Source: JBFFXF01 sp041569895 (GTDB taxonomy: Bacteria > Planctomycetota > UBA8108 > JACQVS01). From it: a stretch of 11,542 nt of DNA. The position numbers were made by a program, and so were the translations under genes. Positions 8,208-11,542 of the stretch are shown in pieces (within the stretch, counting starts at the first letter, position 1; each line of letters opens with the position of its first letter). The notes beneath the pieces were generated by a model. It was given only the letters and a program-made list of their open reading frames with translations. It was not told the origin of the DNA and ran no database searches. The stretch is taken from NCBI GenBank assembly GCA_041569895.1, contig JBFFXF010000247.1, positions 1-11,542 on the forward strand, written 5' to 3'.

Positions 8208-8344
8208 GACGACTTATGAGGAACGGAGGAAGACGCGGAAAGCAGGAATGTCCGTTCGACGGCTCGAGCGAAGCTCACGAAGCTGAACCCTCAAGTCTTC
8301 TGTTTCCTGTTTTCCTCGGTTTCCTTCCTTCCTCATGAGTCGTC
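8208..8344 (+). other. Long imperfect inverted repeat / RNA hairpin in the clpB 3' region
   Basis: Arms of 41 bases (8208-8248 and 8304-8344) enclose a 55-base loop. In plus-strand RNA I count 34 Watson-Crick pairs, 4 G-U pairs and 3 mismatches. In minus-strand RNA the four wobbles become A-C mismatches. The left arm is purine-rich (GAGGAA, GGAAAG words) and the right arm pyrimidine-rich. The element sits in the 199-bp gap between the convergent clpB and phosphatase genes. The loop carries a CGAAGCTSA direct repeat and the palindrome GCTCGAGC. There is no T-run and no flanking target duplication that I can find. It may be a 3'-end stabilising or terminating hairpin, a small RNA, or a decayed miniature inverted-repeat element. 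Confidence 0.7.
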
Positions 8345-8365
8345 TCTTCGGTATCCCGGATCGGA

Positions 8366-9157
8366 TCAATCCCCGCCCCCGGCGCTCCCGCCGAGCACGC
8401 CCAGCACCTCCTCATGCAGCAAGCCGTTGGTGCCGACGCCGCTCGCGACCAAGCTGCCCCGGCGTCCGCTCCAGTCGGTGAACCGCCCGCCCGCCTCCTC
8501 GAGGATGGGGATCATCGGCGCGATGTCCCAGCGGTTGATCACCGGATCGAGCATCACCTCCGCGCGACCGGTGGCGACCAGGACGTACCCGTACGCGTCG
8601 CCCCAGCCGCGCATGACGCGCGTCGCGCGCTCGACCCGCTCGCGAACGACGGTCCCGCCCGGCCCGCGTTCGAAGTTGCGAGCGCTCGTGTAGACGACGC
8701 AGGCCTCCTCGAGCCGACGGACCGTCGAGACGTTTGTCGCGACGCCGTTCCAGTGGCACCCCGCTCCACGCGCGGCGTGGACGAGCTCGTCGAGCGCGGG
8801 CAGGTACACCGCGCCGACCACCGGCTCGCCGCCCGCCTCGAGCGCGATGAGGACGGCGTAGAGCGGAACGCCCTGGATGAAGCTCTTGGTGCCGTCGATG
8901 GGGTCGATCACCCACGTGCGCCCGCTCGTGCCGGCGCGCTCGCCCTCCTCCTCGCCGACGATGCCGTCGTCCGGGAACGACTCGTGGAGGCGGCGGCGGA
9001 TAAGCTTCTCGGCCTCGACGTCCGCGACGGTCACCGGCGAGGCGTCCGGCTTCCAGCGGGTCTCGACGCCCTTCTGGAAGTGACGCAGCGTCAGCTCGCC
9101 GGCCTCGCGGGCGAGCCGCGCCGCGAGCTCCATCTCGGAGGTGAAATCAGCCGCCAT
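8366..9157 (-). CDS. hisN: Inositol-monophosphatase-family phosphatase, histidinol-phosphatase (HisN)-like
   Basis: 263 residues, full length for this Mg2+-dependent, Li+-sensitive phosphatase family. KPDASPVTVAD at 36-46, metal-binding Glu69 in GEEEG (68-72), DPIDGTKSFIQG (85-96; metal ligands Asp85 and Asp88, Thr90) and the C-terminal WDIAPM with Asp211 are all present. SPVTVAD and GTKSFIQGVPLY resemble HisN-type histidinol-phosphatases, which perform the penultimate step of histidine synthesis. Inositol-1-phosphatase or CysQ-like activity on PAP cannot be excluded by eye. No other his genes are nearby. ATG at 9157 follows GAGGGG at 5 bases. The Gly-rich C-terminus ends 22 bp from the long inverted repeat shared with the clpB end. 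Confidence 0.9.
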   Translation of the reverse strand: MAADFTSEMELAARLAREAGELTLRHFQKGVETRWKPDASPVTVADVEAEKLIRRRLHESFPDDGIVGEEEGERAGTSGRTWVIDPIDGTKSFIQGVPLYAVLIALEAGGEPVVGAVYLPALDELVHAARGAGCHWNGVATNVSTVRRLEEACVVYTSARNFERGPGGTVVRERVERATRVMRGWGDAYGYVLVATGRAEVMLDPVINRWDIAPMIPILEEAGGRFTDWSGRRGSLVASGVGTNGLLHEEVLGVLGGSAGGGD

Positions 9158-9285
9158 GGGCGCCCCTCATCCGCGCTTCTCCATGCCCCGAAAGCGTGAT
9201 CGTGGTTCCTTCTACAACACCACCCGGTCGAAGTCTGCATAATTCTCACACAGCCCGTCGCGATCTCCCGCTGGCGTCGCGGTTT

Positions 9286-9314
9286 TCGACAGGGCCCGCG
9301 GTTTGCTGTACAAT
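9286..9314 (+). promoter_or_regulatory. Sigma70-type promoter of the lipoprotein-membrane protein-DUF99 operon
   Basis: TCGACA (9286-9291, five of six to consensus) and TACAAT (9309-9314, five of six) are separated by exactly 17 bp. The start site would be near 9321, giving a leader of about 150 bases before the ATG at 9472. It is the best promoter-like pair upstream of the operon on this strand. Confidence 0.6.
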
Positions 9315-9323
9315 GGCGCGTTT

Positions 9324-9340
9324 GCGGGGGATGTCCCCGC
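9324..9340 (+). other. Small GC hairpin at the start of the operon leader
   Basis: GCGGGG (9324-9329) and CCCCGC (9335-9340) form a 6-bp perfect stem around a 5-base loop, immediately after the expected transcription start. It could stabilise the 5' end. Nothing about it matches a riboswitch I know. Confidence 0.4.
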
Positions 9341-9435
9341 CGGAGCGCCACGCGAGCTCGTCCGGTCAGATCGCTCCAGCTCCGGCGACAGCTCTCCGAT
9401 AACAGGGGTGCGATCGCCCGGCGTCAGGAGACGCG

Positions 9436-9465
9436 GCGACGGACGAATCGGCGACAGACGAATCG
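9436..9465 (+). repeat. 15-bp tandem duplication before the lipoprotein start
   Basis: GCGACGGACGAATCG (9436-9450) is followed directly by GCGACAGACGAATCG (9451-9465), with one mismatch, ending six bases before the ATG. It looks like recent slippage in the translation-initiation region. The ribosome site (GAGG, three bases before the ATG) is weak. Confidence 0.7.
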
Positions 9466-9471
9466 AGGACC

Positions 9472-9990
9472 ATGCGCGCGGCGACGCTTATCGGAAGGAC
9501 ACGGACACTGGCCGGGAGCGGCCTGCTCATCGCCCTGGTCGCGTCGAGCGGCTGCGCCTCCTACAGCATCGAGCCCGGACTGTGGACCCTGTCGTTCCGG
9601 GTCAACGAGTACGGCGGGCCGGACGGCAGAACGCTGCAGCGGAATCTCGACGCCGGGCCGATGCATGTCGAGGTCGTGCCGCGATTCAACTCGGATGTCG
9701 AGACCGTCGAGGTGTGGCTGGCCGACGAGTTCGACCCGAAGTACGATGATCCGGCGCGCAAGGACCTCGGCCCGATGACCGGCACCATCCAGATGGACGA
9801 CCAGAAGGGCGTTCCCGTGATCCGCCTCGAGGGACGCGACGACACCCACGAGGACGGGTGGCACTTCGTGCTTTCGGCCGAGGTGCGCGCGCGTGATCGA
9901 CTGCGCGGCGGCGTCTGGGGCCGACGTAAAACTCGACTCGACTCGAACGCGCAGGGATCCTTCGAGATGGTGAAAGTGACCGATGAGTGA
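9472..9990 (+). CDS. Putative lipoprotein of unknown function
   Basis: 172 residues. A hydrophobic N-terminus (about 13-27) preceded by Arg and Thr ends in Ser-Gly-Cys28, a lipoprotein signal (SSGC; position -3 is Ser rather than the usual Leu, so slightly off consensus). The mature part is rich in beta-prone segments (VEVWLADEF, VPVIRLEGRD, HFVLSAEVRAR) and charged, with no motif I recognise. Attachment to a membrane on the periplasmic side is inferred. It opens a three-gene operon: 17 bp separate it from the membrane protein gene, and its last codons (VKVTDE) are part of a 25-bp duplication that also contains the next gene's start. Cleavage by signal peptidase I, or a simple signal anchor, are the alternatives. 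Confidence 0.8.
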   Translation: MRAATLIGRTRTLAGSGLLIALVASSGCASYSIEPGLWTLSFRVNEYGGPDGRTLQRNLDAGPMHVEVVPRFNSDVETVEVWLADEFDPKYDDPARKDLGPMTGTIQMDDQKGVPVIRLEGRDDTHEDGWHFVLSAEVRARDRLRGGVWGRRKTRLDSNAQGSFEMVKVTDE

Positions 9991-10015
9991 CGCGGTCAAG
10001 GTGACCGATGAGTGA
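9976..10015 (+). repeat. 25-bp duplication spanning the lipoprotein stop and the next start
   Basis: The 15-mer GTGACCGATGAGTGA occurs exactly at 9976-9990 and 10001-10015. The first copy holds the lipoprotein stop (TGA 9988-9990), the second the start codon of the membrane protein gene (ATG 10008). The ATG in the first copy (9983) opens a ten-codon minicistron, MSDAVKVTDE, which ends at 10015 past the real start and repeats the C-terminal residues of the lipoprotein. AAGGTGA before 10008 is a better ribosome site than AAAGTGA before 9983. Confidence 0.85.
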
Positions 10016-10703
10016 TCCGGACGGCGCTGCCGTTCCGGACCCGCGTCGTCCGAATCCGTCCCCCTCCCGTCGCACCCTCTTCCCGCGCCTGATCGTGCTG
10101 CTCCTGCTCGCCGCGCTCGCCGGCGTCGGCATGCAGGCGCTCTGGGGACAAGACGATCGACTCTCGTGGGCCTTCCTCGGCGCCGGAGCCGCCTGCGCGG
10201 CGATCGCGCTCGCGAGCTGGCGATACCTCTCGCGAGTGCGGCTCGAGCCAGGGCGCCCGCCCGGAATCCTCGCGTGGATCGCGTTCCCCGCGCTGGTCTT
10301 CGGCTGGCTCGCCATGCTGCCGTTGCTCCTGCTCGCGGTCTACCCGGAGTCGCGCGCGTGGCTCGATCCGCAGAGCACCATCACGGCGCGCCACCGCCAG
10401 GGCGCTCTCGAGATCGTCTTTCCCCGGTCGGTCGACGATCGCTCGATCAACCTGACGTTCGACGACACCGCGATTCCCGCCGAGTACTTCGACCGCTTCC
10501 CGGACCAGGGTGAATGGCGCGACCTGAGCGCTCCCGACGACAGCCGCGTCCTCCGGCTCGACCTCGACGCCCTGCGCGCGGCTTTCACGTTCGAATCGCC
10601 GCGACGTCTCGGCATCAACGCCAATCGCGAGACGCGGCAGATCTTCTACCAGAGCGGCGAGCGCGTCAGCCAGCAGTGGATCGTGCTGCCGCGCGAGCCG
10701 TGA
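10008..10703 (+). CDS. Three-helix membrane protein of unknown function
   Basis: 231 residues. A Pro- and Asp-rich N-terminus (1-22) ends in Arg-Arg. Three hydrophobic segments follow at about 27-45 (LIVLLLLAALAGVGM), 53-71 (SWAFLGAGAACAAIALAS) and 88-112 (LAWIAFPALVFGWLAMLP). A soluble domain (about 113-231) of mixed strands follows, with FDDTAIPAEYF and LGINANRETRQIFYQSGERV. I do not recognise the family. With three helices and Arg residues before the first helix, the C-terminal domain most likely lies outside the cytoplasm. ATG at 10008 follows AAGGTGA. The stop TGA overlaps the GTG start of the DUF99 gene, so translational coupling is likely. Function may be tied to the lipoprotein before it. 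Confidence 0.8.
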   Translation: MSDPDGAAVPDPRRPNPSPSRRTLFPRLIVLLLLAALAGVGMQALWGQDDRLSWAFLGAGAACAAIALASWRYLSRVRLEPGRPPGILAWIAFPALVFGWLAMLPLLLLAVYPESRAWLDPQSTITARHRQGALEIVFPRSVDDRSINLTFDDTAIPAEYFDRFPDQGEWRDLSAPDDSRVLRLDLDALRAAFTFESPRRLGINANRETRQIFYQSGERVSQQWIVLPREP

Positions 10704-11254
10704 GCGCCCCGCACGTCCTCGGCATCGACGACGGACCCTTCGACTCCGGACGCTCCGCGGACACGCTCGTCGTCGGCGTCGTCATGGCCGGCGCCGACCT
10801 CGTCGAGGGGGTCCTGTCGATGCGCCTGCCGATCGACGGCGGCGAGGCGACGCCGGCGCTCGCCGCGTGGATCACCCGCTCGCGCTTTCACCCGCTCCTG
10901 CGCGCCGTGCTGCTCGATGGCATCACCATCGCCGGCCTCTCTGTGATCGACCTCCCCGCCCTCGGCGCCGCTGTCGGCCTCCCGGTCATCGCGGCGACGC
11001 GACGGCGCCCGTCGAGCGACCGCCTCGCCGACGCCCTGCGCGCGGCCGGCTACCCCGAGCGCATCGAATCGATCGAACGCGCCGGCCCGGCGCACGAGTG
11101 CGGCGACATCTTCTTCGAGTGCGCCGGCATCGACGAGGCGGACGCGAGGACGATCCTCGAGAGCCAGCGGGGCAAGTCGCACATTCCCGAGTGCCTGCGA
11201 CTGGCGCATATCATCGCGACCGGGTTGGCGACGGGGGAGAGTCGGGGGGGGTAG
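10700..11254 (+). CDS. DUF99 (UPF0215) family protein
   Basis: 184 residues, a normal length for DUF99, a family seen mostly in archaea and, to my knowledge, related in fold to endonuclease V (RNase H-like). Matching features are GIDDGPF at 8-14, TLVVGVVMAG (22-31), a first EGVLSMRLPIDGGEAT block (36-51), SRFHPLLRAVLLDGITIAG (61-79), GLPVIA (93-98) and the C-terminal signature PECLRLAHIIATGLATGESRGG (163-184), where canonical members read PEPLRxAHxIA. Asp10/Asp11 and Asp73 are candidate metal ligands by analogy with endonuclease V; whether the protein cuts nucleic acid is unknown. The start is GTG at 10700, overlapping the previous stop by four bases (GTGA) with no own ribosome site. An in-frame upstream opening from 10514 would overlap the membrane protein gene and lacks family similarity. 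Confidence 0.88.
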   Translation: MSAPHVLGIDDGPFDSGRSADTLVVGVVMAGADLVEGVLSMRLPIDGGEATPALAAWITRSRFHPLLRAVLLDGITIAGLSVIDLPALGAAVGLPVIAATRRRPSSDRLADALRAAGYPERIESIERAGPAHECGDIFFECAGIDEADARTILESQRGKSHIPECLRLAHIIATGLATGESRGG

Positions 11255-11268
11255 AAGAGTCTCCGTCC

Positions 11269-11289
11269 CCGGACCCGGGCCCGGTCCGG
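11269..11289 (+). terminator. Possible terminator hairpin after the DUF99 gene
   Basis: CCGGACC (11269-11275) and GGTCCGG (11283-11289) form a 7-bp perfect stem around the 7-base, partly self-complementary loop CGGGCCC, 15 bp after the stop codon. No T-run follows, so if it terminates it does so without the classical U-tract, or only protects the 3' end. Confidence 0.5.
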
Positions 11290-11313
11290 AAAGCCATCGG
11301 CGTCCTGCAACTT

Positions 11314-11325
11314 CCCGACGTCGGG
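11314..11325. repeat. 12-bp palindrome CCCGACGTCGGG, left copy of island 4
   Basis: This perfect 12-bp palindrome is repeated identically at 11492-11503, and the two copies bracket the hexamer/heptamer island. It could be a dimeric protein-binding site or a cruciform-prone border. Confidence 0.75.
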
Positions 11326-11347
11326 ACCGATCCCTGCGGAGCGCGCG

Positions 11348-11408
11348 TCCGAGACCGACGCCGAGATCCGATTCCGACTCCGATTCCGACTCCGATTCCG
11401 ACTCCGAC
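11348..11408. repeat. Degenerate TCCGAY hexamer array (island 4)
   Basis: Ten units (TCCGAG, ACCGAC, GCCGAG, then mostly alternating TCCGAT/TCCGAC, one with an extra base) are of the same family as 85-194, and the reverse complement of 3524-3619. In a DUF99 read-through transcript it would be C-rich, with CC every six bases. Confidence 0.88.
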
Positions 11409-11475
11409 GTCTGACCTCGGATCTCTGACCTCGGATCTCGGATCTCTGGTCTCTGTCTCTGGTCTCGGCCTCGGG
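11409..11475. repeat. CTCTGACCTCGGAT heptamer-type array (island 4)
   Basis: Units such as TCTGACC, TCGGATC, TCTGGTC and TCTGTC are repeated with a 6-7 bp period, directly continuing the hexamer array. It is the same family as 3459-3528 and the reverse complement of 45-76. Confidence 0.82.
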
Positions 11476-11491
11476 CTCCACCCGGCCCGAC

Positions 11492-11503
11492 CCCGACGTC
11501 GGG
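11492..11503. repeat. 12-bp palindrome CCCGACGTCGGG, right copy of island 4
   Basis: Identical to 11314-11325. The flanking bases differ, so only the palindromic core is shared. Confidence 0.75.
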
Positions 11504-11527
11504 AATCTCGCCGACGACGACAGCTTC

Positions 11528-11542
11528 GGGCACGGGCACGGG
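11528..11542 (+). repeat. GGGCAC hexamer array cut by the window edge
   Basis: GGGCACGGGCACGGG runs into the end of the window. It has three GGG tracts with three-base spacing, as in the G-quadruplex motif at 3641-3661. One more unit outside the window would complete the same pattern. Confidence 0.7.

Larger units (their letters stand above)
9158..9471. other. Divergent intergenic region between the phosphatase gene and the lipoprotein operon
   Basis: 314 bp with no credible gene; short open frames here lack family resemblance or ribosome sites. It contains the plus-strand promoter at 9286-9314, a GC hairpin at 9324-9340 and a 15-bp tandem duplication at 9436-9465. On the minus strand I see only a ribosome site (GAGGGG) for the phosphatase and no convincing paired -35/-10. 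None of the hexamer or heptamer island repeats occur here, unlike the regions at gene 3' ends. Confidence 0.6.

Noticed and set aside
9196..9402. 68-codon open frame in the divergent intergenic region
   Set aside because: It covers the predicted promoter and has no ribosome site, hydrophobic pattern or family feature.

Overview
The window is high-GC bacterial chromosome (roughly two-thirds G+C by eye) with eight protein-coding genes in four blocks. I see no rRNA, tRNA, CRISPR array, transposase or phage gene. The mix of genes is a secreted DUF255 thioredoxin-like protein, a membrane-anchored FG-GAP propeller with a c-type heme motif, ClpB, a HisN-like phosphatase and a DUF99 protein. Together with intergenic islands of degenerate 6-9 bp tandem repeats, this fits an environmental high-GC Gram-negative lineage of the Acidobacteriota, Planctomycetota or Myxococcota kind. 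I cannot fix the phylum from this window.

Layout. 1-255 is a composite tandem-repeat island. 256-3352 (minus) holds a beta-hydroxyacid dehydrogenase gene followed 46 bp later by the DUF255 gene, a likely two-gene transcription unit behind a good sigma70-type promoter at 3428-3457. 3353-3692 is a second composite island whose G-rich end is a canonical G-quadruplex motif. 3693-5252 (minus) encodes the heme/FG-GAP protein. It diverges from clpB (5521-8166, plus) across a 268-bp region with an AT-rich patch and a third small repeat. Between the convergent clpB and inositol-monophosphatase-family gene (8366-9157, minus) lies a long imperfect inverted repeat. 9158-9471 is a divergent intergenic region with a plausible plus-strand promoter. 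9472-11254 (plus) is a tight three-gene operon: lipoprotein, three-helix membrane protein, DUF99 protein. 11255-11542 is a fourth island, flanked by two copies of one 12-bp palindrome.

How it fits together. The proteins are mostly housekeeping or envelope functions without an obvious shared pathway. The least explained material is non-coding. Repeat islands of the same composite make-up (CCGAYN/TCGGRN hexamers, CTCYGAY heptamers, GAGGAC or GGGNAC hexamers) recur at gene ends and share an identical phase-shift word. The clpB 3' region can form a 41-bp-arm RNA hairpin whose mismatches are mostly G-U wobbles only on the clpB-sense strand. The lipoprotein/membrane-protein/DUF99 operon is the best candidate for an undescribed protein module. 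All of this is sequence reading without database searches.
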